DNA of 64,000 nucleotides from Marchantia polymorpha subsp. ruderalis (lineage: Eukaryota > Streptophyta > Marchantiopsida > Marchantiales > Marchantiaceae): assembly GCA_037833965.1 (NCBI GenBank), contig AP031353.1, forward strand, positions 24,182,501 to 24,246,500, in the 5' to 3' direction. Below the pieces are notes generated by a model. The model was given only the letters and a program-made list of their open reading frames with translations. It was not told the origin of the DNA and searched no databases. This document shows positions 9,745 through 20,645 of this stretch, one piece after another. Within the stretch, counting starts at the first letter, position 1. Each line of letters opens with the position of its first letter. Made by a program: the position numbers and the translations under genes.

Positions 9745-10400
9745 TTTCCCATAAGGTAGAAACCACTCAAAAGACCTCTCCCAGAAACGCTATCTACTTG
9801 ACGAAAACTGTGAATAAAGAAATCAAAAACTTTTGCTTTGTTATCTTGCTTTTGTACCCCCTCAACTTCAAATCAACATAACTTCGTCTCTAGACGTGAT
9901 CTCTCAGTGAAATTTTGACTCAAACGTAGCTTATCTTCCAATACACACTCGTACGAAGTTTCAAAGCCTAAATTGAAATACAGAAAAAGTAATCAACTCT
10001 GTACAAACTTTCCAGAGAGCAGACTTTTGATACCCGTGAAAACCCACTCAACTTCTAACTCTCATATCTTTCTGTTAACACATGATCTGGACCTGAAACA
10101 AAAACGTAAATTTTCTCTATCTTTCACTCTAAAATCAATAAAAACTTTGAAGAATACCTTCAAAAATACTTTTCGGTGTCTAAGATCACTTTTCTCTCAA
10201 AAAGACATGTTTACGTGAACAAAACATACAAAATCACTTCTAGGCTATCATATGAGACTATGGGATAAACAAATGGAATTTCGCTCTCAAGCACACTCTC
10301 CGCTCTTTCATTCCCCAATGTTAACACCAAGTGATCCCTCATGGATACTTTCTCTCGAGCTAGAAATCGAATCCTAAACATTCCGCCTTCTAGATTGAGG
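9745..10400 (-). other. A1 5' leader
   Basis: About 650 bp of AT-rich leader between the primer-binding site and the small ORF. No coding frame is supported. A2 has the same leader from 63683 to the window end. It probably contains packaging signals, but none can be recognised by eye. Confidence 0.5.
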
Positions 10401-10417
10401 TCCCGGCAACGGAACCA
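10401..10417 (-). other. A1 primer-binding site (tRNA-Asp-like)
   Basis: On the minus strand TGGTTCCGTTGCCGGGA lies 4 bp inside the 5' LTR. It is close to the plant tRNA-Asp-type primer site (TGGCGCCGTTGCCGGGG), with a few mismatches, and starts with the TGG expected against a tRNA CCA end. Confidence 0.7.
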
Positions 10418-10421
10418 AAAA

Positions 10422-11279
10422 TGCAACCTCCGGGCTGACTCTCACTCAGGTTTACCTCTGATGGCTTTGTGGTAGCGCATCATGGTTCTAGAAGACTAAG
10501 ATTCATACTCTCACTCATGTCCCAAACACCTTCTCTTACAAACTCTCATGTATCACTCCAACTCACACACAACTCTCCTCACATCACCCTCTTCACATAA
10601 ATGCAAACACACGTCGATACTCCAAGATACTCAAAAACTTCACTCCTTCATTACTGAAACAAGTCCTCACACATGAGTCTCCAAACTTGCTTGAGAGGTG
10701 CTACTCTACCTCTCTATTTATACTACTTGAGAAGTTACCATAGTAACATGTGGTAATTTCTCCTAACTTACTTTTACCTATGTAAGTTTGACTAATCTTC
10801 TCTACGTGGCAACATGCCATTGGCCTACCTAAACCTTCTAGAAGCTTCCGGAATCCAAGGTTGAGGTGGCGACATGCCATTGGAAGCTTTTAAACTTCTA
10901 CAAGCTTCCTAGCCACTAAGTCAACATTAGACTTAGTCTAGCCAATCATCTTTCATACATTTAGTCAAACCAATCAAATCCAAGCTTCTAGTCAAATATC
11001 TAATCCCTTGGAATCTAGAACTTTTGTATGAGACAAAATAGAAGTGCTCATTCCTTGTGAAAGACAAAATAGAAGTGCTCACTCCATTCTTCTAGAACTC
11101 CGCTAATTACTCCGCCAACTATAGACATTGTAGCTAAACTTAGTCATGACTAGATAAACTTAGTTATAACTAACTAGTTTAGTCATAACTAGCTAGTCTT
11201 AGCTATGCCTTGGCTAATCATCCTTATTCCCTTGACCACTTCTAAGACTTAGTACATATGTGCAACACCCGGTCTTACA
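10422..11279 (-). repeat. A1 5' LTR
   Basis: 858 bp, nearly identical to 3876-4736. It carries the promoter that should drive A1 leftward; the TATA box (TATAAATAG, minus) is at 10714-10722. Its outer end is followed by a perfect 28-bp repeat of its own terminus (11280-11307). Confidence 0.93.
10714..10722 (-). promoter_or_regulatory. TATA box of A1 5' LTR
   Basis: TATAAATAG on the minus strand inside the LTR, conserved at 4171-4179 and 57665-57673. Its position within an intact 5' LTR makes it the likely core promoter of A1. Confidence 0.65.
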
Positions 11280-11307
11280 GTACATATGTGCAACACCCGG
11301 TCTTACA
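11252..11307. repeat. 28-bp tandem duplication of the A1 LTR terminus
   Basis: Positions 11252-11279 and 11280-11307 are identical 28-mers, starting GTACATATGTGCAACACC and ending GGTCTTACA. The second copy lies between the LTR end and the target duplication. The 3' LTR at the other end has no such duplication. Confidence 0.9.
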
Positions 11308-13651
11308 GCACGCGTTTGAGGAGAAGGGGGGAACGCTAAACCATCTTTCTCCTTTCCTCATCAATTTTTATCGACAGCGGAATTGTTTGACAGCGGCGGA
11401 GCTTGAACATTTTCCGCCATTGTCCATCGACCATCCCGGGAAGTATGTGCGGGAGAACGAGGTCGACACTGATGCGGAGGAGTCACCGACTTCTACCCCA
11501 TCGAGACGGAGAGACGAAGGGAGACACACCCCTGCAGCGCGAGTGCCGCGGAAGCGGCGATGGAGGGAAGAATCCGAAGAGGAGCAGCATCAAGAACCCT
11601 CTGCTCCCATTCGACCGCGGCCGCTGTGCGAGCCATACAGCCGGCCGAAGCAGAAGGCACGCAGACTGGTGTTGCCAGCTGACAGTGCAGACACGGCGAC
11701 GATTGCGACGGAGATAGGAAGTGCGTCGCCAGAGAGGCGAGAGGAAGCGCGGACGACCGCAGGAGCGACGGGCCACGCTGCAACCTCGTCGGGAGAGAGG
11801 CCGCCTACGGGCCAAGGGCCTCCGGAGTTACCACGTGCGATGCGGACAGATGTTCCGTTTGCGCACAGGCGAACCTCCGCGGACGGACGAGCCTCCGCGG
11901 ACCGGCGAACACAAGTGGACGTGGATCTACGCTTACGCGTGGGAAGGAGCAGTCCGCCTGTGCACAGGTCACCTGTGCACAGAACACCTCCGCACGTGCC
12001 GCCTGTGCACAGGCAAGAATCACCCCCGTTCCAACGTAGGGAGGGGAAGGAGCCGGCGGAAGAACCGCCTACGAGACATCGGCCCTCGGGGCCAGACCCA
12101 CCGGCGCACCACGCGCCGCAATTCGCGCCTTCGGCGCCAGGGCCTTCGAGCCGAGGAGATACGAGCAGAGAGCGTGCGGAGGCCGCACCGTCGGCGGAAA
12201 GTCCGCCGATAGATGCGCCTTCGGCGGTAGGGCCTGTAGGCCAAGGAGCATCGGGCGTGCGGCCCCCGGCCATGTCGCCTTCGGCGATAGATGTCCGCGG
12301 CGCTACGCCCGCGGCGGACAAGGCGCCGGCAAATGCGCCTGCGCACGGGCCGGGCACAGCCCCCACGGACCGATCGAGGGAGCAGCAGACGGAGGAGCGG
12401 AGTGACTGTCCGCGGGATGAAATCTCGATACGCGATGCGCAATCCAACCCCGCGCAGCCACCCTCCGCTCAATCGCCTTCGGCGACGGACGACAGAGACA
12501 GAGAGAATGCGGTGGGCAATCAACCAGCGAGCGACGGGGATGCCGCTCGGATACATTCGCCTTCCGCCTTAGACATTTTGGCGACGAGCAGCGAGGCTGC
12601 AGCCGTGCCTTCGCAGGCAGCACACGTCGAGGACGTGCAGCCCCACTCGGGGCAGTCGCCGACGCAATCAATGGCGACTGAAATTCTCCACTCGGATGAT
12701 GACGACGGAGGCTCCACGGAAGAAATGTCAGGAGCAGAAGACACCGAGGAGGAGGAGGAGGAAATTGTTGGAGCGCCGGCGGCGGCGCTCTCTGAGCAGG
12801 TGATTCCGTTGCTGCGGTACTTGGATCGCAAGGTCGATAAATACGCCGACCCACTCCAGCCGGGATCTTACATCGAGTTAGTGCGCAGGCGGACTCGCAC
12901 TAAAGTCCACACCAGCAAGCTATTAGCTAGAGTGGACCAAGAGTTGAGGGACTTGAAGGAGAAGCATGAGTGCTTGTGGGGACAGTACAAGCTTAATCAG
13001 AAATTCTACAAGCACTCTGAGAAGATGAAGGATGAGAAACTGGGCGAGCTCACCAAGGAGCAGGTGAAAGTCAAGGAAGCACTCAACTCTGAGCAGGCCG
13101 AGAATCGGATTTTGTCAGAGGAGCTCGTGCGACAGACGCGGTTGTTGGAACAATGTCAGCTCGCACGGCAGGCGGATGAAGAATTAATCCGCAGTCTGCA
13201 GTCAGAGTGTGGCGAATTGAGGGCGCAACGTGCTGAAGCCGAATCGCAATTAGTGACCATTGAAGAGGATCGCAGGAAGGAGGCGGATCGCACGAAGGTG
13301 GAGACGGCGAGGCGAGTCGCCCACTGTCTCAAGGGCTACGCCCACTGGGAAGTGAAGGCGCTGGAGAAACTCACACTGCGTGAGTTTGAATTGCGCGCAG
13401 CCGGGTTGTTGTCAGGCGACAGTAGGAGTCGGCGGAAGGTAGCGAAGAAGCTCGAGGCCTTTCTATGGAAGGCACAGGATACCATGTCCGCCCTCGAGGG
13501 GGAGGTGTCCGCGGCGTTGCAGCGGTTGGGACTGCGTAGTCGAGCGGAAGAGTGGCAGGGTAGGGAGTTAGTGCGCGGCAGTCGGCCGCGCAGGAGACGT
13601 AGTACAGGTTCCGCGGAGTGTAGTGTAGCGTGGTTCCGTGCAGGCGTGTAG
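11308..13651 (+). pseudogene. GLTR ORF, C-terminal part (continuation of 3096-3875)
   Basis: After the 4-bp target duplication at 11308-11311 the frame continues for 779 codons, so the uninterrupted gene was about 1039 codons. Order: QHAFEEKGGTLNHLSPF end of the N-terminal domain; a PRKRRW basic patch; a long low-complexity linker whose codons are built from the GC palindromes; an acidic EEEEE patch; a PLLRYLDRK motif; a coiled coil (roughly 12940-13300); and a basic tail ending RSTGSAECSVAWFRAGV. An open frame starting at 11258 inside the A1 LTR reads into this part, but the A1 promoter points the other way, so this fusion is probably meaningless. I do not recognise the family; the basic patch could be a nuclear localisation signal. 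Confidence 0.65.
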
Positions 13652-14658
13652 CGTAGTGCAGTGTAGTGCTAGGTAGGACTTAGAAGGTATAAAATAGTTC
13701 CAGGCGTTTTGCCTGGGGTTCTTTCCCATCAGAAGTATAGATCAGGAACCCATTTCCTTTGCGTGTTTGTGTCCTTGAGTTCTGTCACCACGCACGAGGA
13801 GTTACAACTTAGCGTTCCGCATTTTGTAGCTGAAGGCCTTCGGCCGAATGTTCAGAGCTAGTACATTGGTTAGAGACTTGAGTAGTTCGGATCTGCACCT
13901 GCGGGTGACTGCCGATGCTCAGAGCCAGTGACTAGTTAGATACTTGAACAGTTTCGCCCCTACACCTTCGAGTGTTTCTTTCTGGTTGTACTCCTTGGGA
14001 TTTTTCCCCTGAATGCCAAAGTGAAGTTTTGCTACTTCGTGTAAGCCTTGGTTGTAAATTCAGGTTACGCTGCAGCAGGTGCCTTGAGGGTAACCCCTGT
14101 AGTATTTCTGGGAATGACAAGTGCCTGAGAATTCAAACTCTTCAATAGACTGTTGTTGTGTTACTGGAATGTTTCACAGTGAGTCCTTCAGTGCGGACCT
14201 GTGTTCTCTGCGCGTTTTGTGAGTTGAGAGTGTTGTTCACCGCGTAGGAGTGACTTCGATCCGAAGTAGGCAGTCCAAACCGGGTTTCCTACACTAGCAG
14301 CAAGCTGGTGGAAGTGTTGTAAAAGCCGGAGTTGGAAGTCACTGCCCGCAGCTTTGCCGAGTGTGCTCGCGAGAGACTTTCCCCCTGAAATCTTGAAGTA
14401 GAGGTCCTAACGGATCTCTGGGTTGTGTTTCTGTAGTTTCAGGTGTGTGTGTGTGTGTGTTACGCTGCACTGTGCGACCTCCGAGTGCGCTCCGAGTGGA
14501 CACTTGCAGTATTTCTGGGAGTGACAGTCGCCTGAGAATTCAAACTCCTCAATAGTCTGTTAAAACGTGACACTTTGTACCCTGTGTGTTCCTCTGTCCC
14601 TGTGGGTTCGACCTTTCTACCACTATATTGCAGTTTTAGCCTTTAGTGGGTTATTACA
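13652..14658 (+). repeat. GLTR copy 1 R/U5 region
   Basis: About 1 kb downstream of the ORF with no gene. It holds the TATA box, a palindrome beside it, a GGCCTTCGGCC palindrome (about 13843), a GT microsatellite (about 14443-14460) and the terminal GTGGGTTATTACA. The same sequence recurs at 15008-16014, 20610-21311 (truncated), 37097-38104, and on the minus strand at 40076-41079, 42787-43765 and 51210-52168. Confidence 0.8.
13688..13716 (+). promoter_or_regulatory. GLTR core promoter: TATA box plus adjacent palindrome (copy 1)
   Basis: TATAAAATA at 13688-13696, then 3 bp, then CCAGGCGTTTTGCCTGG (6-bp arms, 13700-13716). The same 29-bp layout occurs in every GLTR copy that keeps this region. 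Other copies have CAAGGC/GCCTTG arms, so the second arm base pair changes in step on both sides. Confidence 0.7.
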
Positions 14659-15007
14659 GACGGCGAGGCGAGTCGCCCACTGTCTCAAGGGCTATGCCCA
14701 CTGGGAAGTGAAGGCGCAGGAGAAACTCACACTGCGGGAGTTTGAATTGCGCGCAGCCGGGTTGTTGTCAGGCGACAGTAGGAGTCGGCGGAAGGTAGCG
14801 AAGAAGCTCGAGGCCTTTCTGTCGAAGGCACAGGATACCATGTCCGCCCTCGAGGGGGAGGTGTCCGCGGCGTTGCAGCGGTTGGGACTGCGTAGTCGAG
14901 CGGAAGAGTGGCAGGGTAGGGAGCTAGTGCGCGGCAGTCGGCCGCGCAGGAGACGTAGTACAGGTTCCGCGGAGTGTAGTGTAGCGTGGTTCCGTGCAGG
15001 CGTGTAG
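14659..15007 (+). pseudogene. Duplicated C-terminal fragment of the GLTR ORF
   Basis: Second-unit copy of the ORF end, encoding the THCLKGYAHWEVKAQEKL-like region to the stop codon (first residues ARRVAHCLKG). It lacks everything upstream. A frame beginning at 14567 in the preceding LTR end (MTLCTLCVPL) reads across the LTR terminus into it, giving a 146-aa chimeric ORF of doubtful meaning. Confidence 0.75.
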
Positions 15008-15043
15008 CGTAGTGCAGTGTAGTGCTAGGTAGGACTAAGAAGG

Positions 15044-15072
15044 TATAAAATAGTTCCAGGCGTTTTGCCTGG
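15044..15072 (+). promoter_or_regulatory. GLTR core promoter motif, duplicated unit
   Basis: TATAAAATA (15044-15052) and CCAGGCGTTTTGCCTGG (15056-15072), identical to the first unit. Confidence 0.65.
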
Positions 15073-16014
15073 GGTTCTTTCCCATCAGAAGTGCAGATCA
15101 GGAACCCATTTCCTTTGCGTGTTTGTGTCCTTGAGTTCTGTCACCACGCACGAGGAGTTACAACTTAGCGTTCCGCATTTTGTAGCTGAAGGCCTTCGGC
15201 CGAATGTTCAGAGCTAGTACATTGGTTAGAGACTTGAGTAGTTCGGATCTGCACCTGCGGGTGACTGCCGATGCTCAGAGCCAGTGACTAGTTAGATACT
15301 TGAACAGTTTCGCCCCTACACCTTCGAGTGTTTCTTTCTGATTGTACTCCTTGGGATTTTTCCCCTGAATGCCAAAGTGAAGTTTTGCTACTTCGTGTAA
15401 GCCTTGGTTGTAAATTCAGGTTACGCTGCAGCAGGTGCCTTGAGGGTAACCCCTGTAGTATTTCTGGGAATGACAAGTGCCTGAGAATTCAAACTCTTCA
15501 ATAGACTGTTGTTGTGTTATTGGAATGTTTCACAGTGAGTCCTTCAGTGCGGACCTGTGTTCTCTGCGCGTTTTGTGAGTTGAGAGTGTTGTTCACCGCG
15601 TAGGAGTGACTTCGATCCGAAGTAGGCAGTCCAAACCGGGTTTCCTACACTAGCAGCAAGCTAGTGGAAGTGTTGTAAAAGCCGGAGTTGGAAGTCACTG
15701 CCCGCAGCTTCGCTGAGTGTGCTCGCGAGAGACTTTCCCCCTGAAATCTTGAAGTAGAGGTCCTAACGGATCTCTGGGTTGTGTTTCTGTAGTTTCAGGT
15801 GTGTGTGTGTGTGTGTTACGCTGCACTGTGCGACCTCCGAGTGCGCTCCGAGTGGACACTTGCAGTATTTCTGGGAGTGACAGTTGCCTGAGAATTCAAA
15901 CTCCTCAATAGTCTGTTAAAACGTGACACTTTGTACCCTGTGTGTTCCTCTGTCCCTGTGGGTTCGACCTTTCTACCACTATATTGCAGTTTTAGCCTTT
16001 AGTGGGTTATTACA

Positions 16015-17858
16015 GCGGCGAACAACACTCTCAACTCACAAAACGCGTAGAGAACACAGGTCCGCAGGGAAGGACTCACTGAGAAACATTCCAGTAACAC
16101 ACCATAATAGTCTATTGAAGAGTTTGAATTCTCAGGCACTTGTCATTCCCAGAAATACTACAGGGGTTACCCTGAAGGCACCTGCTGCAGCGTAACCTTT
16201 ATTTACAACCAAGGCTTACACGAAGTAACAAAACTTCACTTTGGCATTCAGGGGAAAAATCCCGAAGGAGTACAATCAAGAACAAACACTCGAAGGTGTA
16301 GGGGCGAAACTATTCAAGTATCTAACTAGTCACTGGCTCTTAGCATCAGCAATCACCCGTAGGTGTAGATCCGAACCACTCAAAGTCTCTAACCAATGTA
16401 CTAGCTCTGAACATTCGGCCGGAGGCCTTCAGCTACACAATGCGGATTGCTAAGGTGTAGCTCCTCGTGCGTGGTGACAGAACTAAGGACACAAACACGC
16501 AGAGAAAATGAGTTCCTGATCTGCACTTCCGAAATTGGGAAAGAACCCAAGGCAAGACGCCTTGAACTACTTTATACCTTCTAAGTCTTAACTAGCACTA
16601 CACTGCACTACGCCATGGTGCGAGCCGCAACAGATCCTACACCTGAGGAGTCGGCGGCTGCCTCCCCCTCTAACTTACAACCTAAATCTAACCCTAACCC
16701 TAAATCTGAATTCTAAGCCTATTGTACAGAGCCGCCAGCGCCTTTTTATCCAAGATCTGAGGCTGAAAATTTGCAGGCATGCGTGGCCGGCCGAGATCAA
16801 CAGCCCCACAAAATTTCAGATCAATCCGACTGTCCATCGCAAAGATATAGGCCCCGCCGTTCTGCGTCCCACACTTGACATAATCCCGCCAACTCCCGCC
16901 ATCGGAAATCTTTTGCCACGTGGCACCGAAGGCCCTTGAGCCAAAGGCGGATCTTCCGCCGGCTCCTTTCCTTTCCTGCGCTGCACCGGAGGTGAGTCTC
17001 GCCTATGCGTAGGCGCTCGCCTATGCACAGGCAGTCTCCCGTCCGCAAGGAGTCGCCTATCTATAACAGTCACCCCCGTCGCTCATAACTCACAGATCCC
17101 TGCTTCGTTTGAAACCTTCTTGGGTTCTTTGGAATGGGCGCGTCGAGCTCTTTTCAACGTGCCCCTAACCAAGTCAAACCGTTAAGAATTGAGAAAGTTA
17201 TGACGGTTTTACTTTTCCGCCGAAGGCGTTTGCCTATGTACTCGCAGGCGTGAGCGTCGTAAGCCGCCTACTCGCAGGCGTCCGCGTCCGTCCGCGCTGT
17301 TGCGCTGGCGCCGTACAAGTTCCAACCCCGAAGGCGCATTTCTAGGGCCGAAGTCGGATTTCCCGCCGACGCCGAAGCGCCTACGGGTAGGCGGACTTCT
17401 CTCGTCCGCGCATAGGACAAACTTTCCTCGCCTACTCGTAGGCGAGAAGCTGAGTATCTTGCGACCTTCATAACTACCGGAGTCCTCATCCGTTTGTGGC
17501 GTTCTTGGGCTCGTTAGAATTAGCGCGTCGAGCTCTTTCCAACGAGACCCTAATCAAGTTGAGGCGTTCGGGAATTCCTCAAGTTCTGAAGGATTCCTCT
17601 AGCGTCGAAGGCGCAGCGCCGAAGGCGGATTTTGCGCCTTGCGCCGAAGGGGTTATTCCTTCAGAGCCCGCATGTAGGGTGGTGTCCGTCCACGACGTTG
17701 CACCCAACTTCTGGATTCTACGAGTTCTCTCGAGAATCTCTGCGATCTTCCAATTTCACTCTGTTTTGATGCACCGAAGGCTATTTACACTGCTGCCGCG
17801 GTACAGTTTTCCAATAATGTTTTAATTTCCTCAAAAATACCAAAAGTGGGGTACCACA
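16015..17858 (-). mobile_element. Inverted, rearranged GLTR fragment
   Basis: Minus-strand mosaic. 16015-16615 is reverse-complement R/U5, with a TATA-palindrome motif at 16548-16576. 16616-16900 resembles the divergent fragment at 39775-40060, including a CTAACCCTAACCCTAAA run. 16905-17060 is a piece of the ORF linker (VQRRKGKEPAEDPP, minus). 17061-17858 is U3 5' sequence ending exactly at the LTR terminus (TGTGGTACCCC, minus, at 17858). Its left end lacks the LTR terminus and abuts the CA end of copy 1. No complete gene is present. Confidence 0.65.
16548..16576 (-). promoter_or_regulatory. GLTR core promoter motif, inverted fragment
   Basis: On the minus strand TATAAAGTA (16568-16576), 3 bp, then CAAGGCGTCTTGCCTTG (16548-16564). 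Same spacing as other copies, with the A:T version of the second arm pair. Confidence 0.6.
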
Positions 17859-20609
17859 ACGGGTTGCGTGCTTTTGAGGACCGACTGATTGCAAGGAAAC
17901 TTGAGTTCTTGCTGTGGGGATGGAATTATGTGTGTGTAGACATGGTGCGCGAATGGTTGGACGCGGAGCGACTACCTACGCGCGGATTGCGTCCACACGT
18001 AGATAGATGGACCGTCCACGATTGGGCACAGGCATTGGGGAGGTGTGCAGGCGACGACGGGTACCTCCTATTTGATAGTGAGAGTGTCAAGGTGTCGAAG
18101 CAGGACGAAGCGCAATTCGTGGAATTGTTCAAGCGGGAGAGATCTTCCAAGAACGGGTACAAGACCCGCGACTACAAAGATCGTTTTCGCAGGACTGTAG
18201 CGGCGGCGCTGCTGCAATTGTTGCAGCCGCACCGCACTTCGTACATCACGTTGTGGCAGGTATCTTTTGTGGAGCTCACATTAGCCTAAGCTCCAGTTAA
18301 CTGGGCGCGCATCCTACATAGGGTGATGCGACAGCATGCATATGAGGAGAAAGGAGGAACTCTCAATCACCTCTCCCCTTTCTTGATAAACTTTTATCGA
18401 CAGAGGAATTGTTTGACCACGGCGGAGCATGCTCAATTTCCGCCATTGTCCGTCGACCATCCCGGGAAGTATGTGCGGGATAACGAAGTAGACACCGACG
18501 CGGAGGATTCGCCAACTTCCACTCCACCGACTCAGCGGGACGAGGGAAGAAACACACCCGCAGCGAGAATGCCGCGGAAACGAAGATGGAGAGAGGAACC
18601 GGAGGAGGAGCAACTTAGAACCCACTGCTCCCATACGGCAGCGGCCACTGCACGAAGTGTGTAGCCGGCCGAAGCAGAAGGCGCGCAGGCTTGTGTTACC
18701 AGCCAGCAACGCGGAAACGGCGACGATCGCCACGGAGAAGGGAAGTGCGTCCCCGGAGAAGGATGGGAATGCGTGGACGTCCGCAGGAGCGGTGGACCAC
18801 GCTACGCCTCCGGCGGACGAGAGACGGCCTTCGGGTCAGGAGTTACCACGTGCGATGCGGACAAGTGTGCCGCCTACGCACAGGCGACTCCTTGTGGATA
18901 GGCGACCCCTTGCAGGCGTGGACCTCTGCCTACGCGTAGGTAGAGAAAGTTCGCCTACGCATAGGCGGCCGCCTACGCGTAGGCAGGACTCACCCCCGGT
19001 ACAACGTAGGAAGGGGAAGGAGCCGGCGGAAGATCCGCCTTCGGCTCAAGGGCCTTCGGAGCAAGGCCCTCCGGCGGACAGAGCGTCGGGATTTGCGCCT
19101 TTGGCGCTAGGGCTTTAGGGCCAACGAGTTTTAAACAGGCAGCGTGCGAAAGCCGCACCTTCGGCGGGGAATCCGCCGGAAGTTGCGCCTCGGCGGAAGG
19201 GCTTTCGGGCCAAGGAACATCGGGCGGGCGGCCTTCGGCTCTATCGCCTTCGGCGGTAGACGCCTTCGGCGGATAACGCGCCGGGATTTGCGCCTACGCA
19301 TAGGCCAGACGCATCCCTAGAGCATGACCGATCGAGAGAGCAGGACCTAACGGAGGAGCGGATTGTCTGTCCGCAGGATGAAATTCGCGTGCGCGATGCA
19401 CAATTGCACCCCGCGCAGACACATTCCGCTCGATCACCTTCGGCGGTGGATGCCGACGGCGAAGGAGTTACGATCAACGCACGACAGGCGGACGATGGAG
19501 ATGTGGCACGGCCGCATTCACCCACCGCCTTGGACATTTTAGCAGGGAGCAGCGAGGCTGCAGGAGCGCCATCGGCGGCAGACCACGCAAACCACTCGCA
19601 GCCCCACTCAAGCCAGTTGCCAACGCAATCAATGGCGACCGAAATCCTCCCTTCGGATGATGACGAAGGAGGATCCATGGAATCAGTGTCGGGATCACAA
19701 GACACCGAGGAGGAGGAGGAAGAAATCGTTGGTGCGCCGGCGGCGGCGCTCTATGAGCAGGTAGTACCTCTGCTGAGGTACTTGGATCGCAAGATAGATA
19801 AGTACGCGGATCCTCGCCAGCCTGGGTCCTACGTCGAGTTAGTGCGCAGGCAAACTCGCACTAAAGTCCACACCAGCAAGCTACTAGCTCGGGTGGACCG
19901 GGAACTTAAGAAGCAGGAGAAGCATGAATGCTTGTGGGATCAGTATAATCTCATTTGGAAAACGTATACCCACTACGACAAGTTGAAGAATGGGAGACTG
20001 GAAGAGCTCACCAAGTATCTGGTGAAGGCCACGGAAGCACTGATTTTTGAGAAGACGCAGAATCAGGTGCTGTCAGAGGAGCTAGTGCGACAGACGCGGT
20101 TGTTGGAGCAGTGTCAGCTCGCACGACAGACGGATGAGGAATTAATCCGCAGGCTGCAGTCGGAGTGTGGAGAATTGAGAGCACAGCGTGCGGAGGCCGA
20201 ATTGCAGCTGGTAGTAATTGAAGACGATCGCCGGCGAGAGGCAGATCGCACGAAGGAAGAGATGGCGAGGCGAGTCGCCCACTGTCTCAAGGGCTACGCC
20301 CACTGGAAAGTGACGGCGCAGGAGAAACTCACACTGCGTGAGTTAGAGCTTTGTGCAGCCGGGTTGTTGGCAGGTGACAGTCGGAGTCGGCGGCGGGTAG
20401 CGAAGAAGCTGGATTCTTTTCTATCGAAGGCGCGGGACACCATGTCCACCCTTGAGACGGAGGTTTCCGCGGTGTTGCGGCGGTTGGAACTGCGCAGTCG
20501 AGCGGAGGATTGGCAGGGTAGGAAGTTAGAGCGAGACAGTCCGTCGCGCAGAAGGCGAAGCACAGGTTCCGCGGAGTGTAGTGTAGCGTGGTTCCATGCC
20601 GGCGTGTAG
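17859..20609 (+). pseudogene. GLTR ORF copy D, degraded
   Basis: Carries the N-terminal domain from NGLRAFE onward, the PRKRRW basic patch, linker, EEEEE acidic patch, coiled coil and the SAECSVAWFHAGV tail. Breaks: an in-frame TAA at 18287-18289, where other copies read FVECIIEGAP; a frameshift near 18610-18660; a stop at 19116-19118; and further frame change before 19389. The last 406 codons (19389-20609) are open. The start is lost to the junction at 17858. A non-functional relic of the LTR-encoded gene. Confidence 0.75.
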
Positions 20610-20645
20610 CGTAGTGTAGTGCAGTGTTAGTTAGAACTTAGAAGG

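Larger units (their letters stand above)
3876..11307 (-). mobile_element. A1: complete Athila-like Ty3/gypsy element, protease-deleted
   Basis: Full-length LTR retrotransposon on the minus strand: 5' LTR 10422-11279, with a 28-bp terminal duplication to 11307; primer-binding site 10401-10417; small zinc-knuckle ORF 9301-9744; gag-pol ORF 4760-9070; PPT 4737-4747; 3' LTR 3876-4736. The target duplication is GCAC (3872-3875 and 11308-11311), possibly AGCAC with one base lost. It sits in the GLTR ORF, which reads in frame across the site once A1 is removed. The two LTRs differ at roughly ten positions by eye, so insertion is recent. The RT sequence style, absence of a chromodomain and tRNA-Asp-like primer site fit the Athila/Tat branch. 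It is nearly identical to A2 at 57373. Confidence 0.92.
1850..16014 (+). mobile_element. GLTR copy 1: giant gene-carrying 3' LTR, split by element A1, 3' end duplicated
   Basis: The LTR starts TGTGGTACCCC at 1850 right after the PPT and ends GTGGGTTATTACA at 14658, with a second, duplicated end at 16014. It is interrupted by the Athila-like element A1 at 3876-11307; without A1 and one target-duplication copy, the LTR is about 5.37 kb to 14658. Parts in order: GC-rich U3 full of short palindromes (1850-3095), a large ORF (3096-3875 continued at 11312-13651), a TATA box (13688), then about 960 bp of R/U5. The same unit occurs as solo LTRs at 33258-38104 and 51210-56080, which fixes both ends. 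The right flank after 16014 is an inverted GLTR fragment, so no target duplication can be checked for this copy. Confidence 0.72.
13303..16014 (+). repeat. Tandem duplication, 2 x 1356 bp, of the GLTR 3' end
   Basis: Units 13303-14658 and 14659-16014 have equal length and are nearly identical. Each runs from the middle of the ORF's C-terminal coding part through TATA box and R/U5 to the LTR terminus TTATTACA. The join at 14658/14659 puts the exact LTR end (CA) against the interior of the ORF. Confidence 0.92.

Noticed and set aside
11258-11311. An A1 LTR-derived start codon fused to the GLTR ORF
   Set aside because: The frame is open by chance across the LTR end. The A1 promoter drives the opposite strand, so there is no reason to think the fusion is made.
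15958-15970. GGTTCGACC near the GLTR end, similar to a tRNA T-loop or pol III B box
   Set aside because: No matching stems, A box or cloverleaf could be drawn around it. It is kept in all copies simply because it is part of the LTR.
16680-16712. CTAACCCTAACCCTAAA runs (also about 39847-39885) resembling plant telomere repeats
   Set aside because: Only two or three imperfect units occur, and in both places they sit in the same transposon-derived sequence, so they are a feature of that LTR subfamily and not an interstitial telomere.
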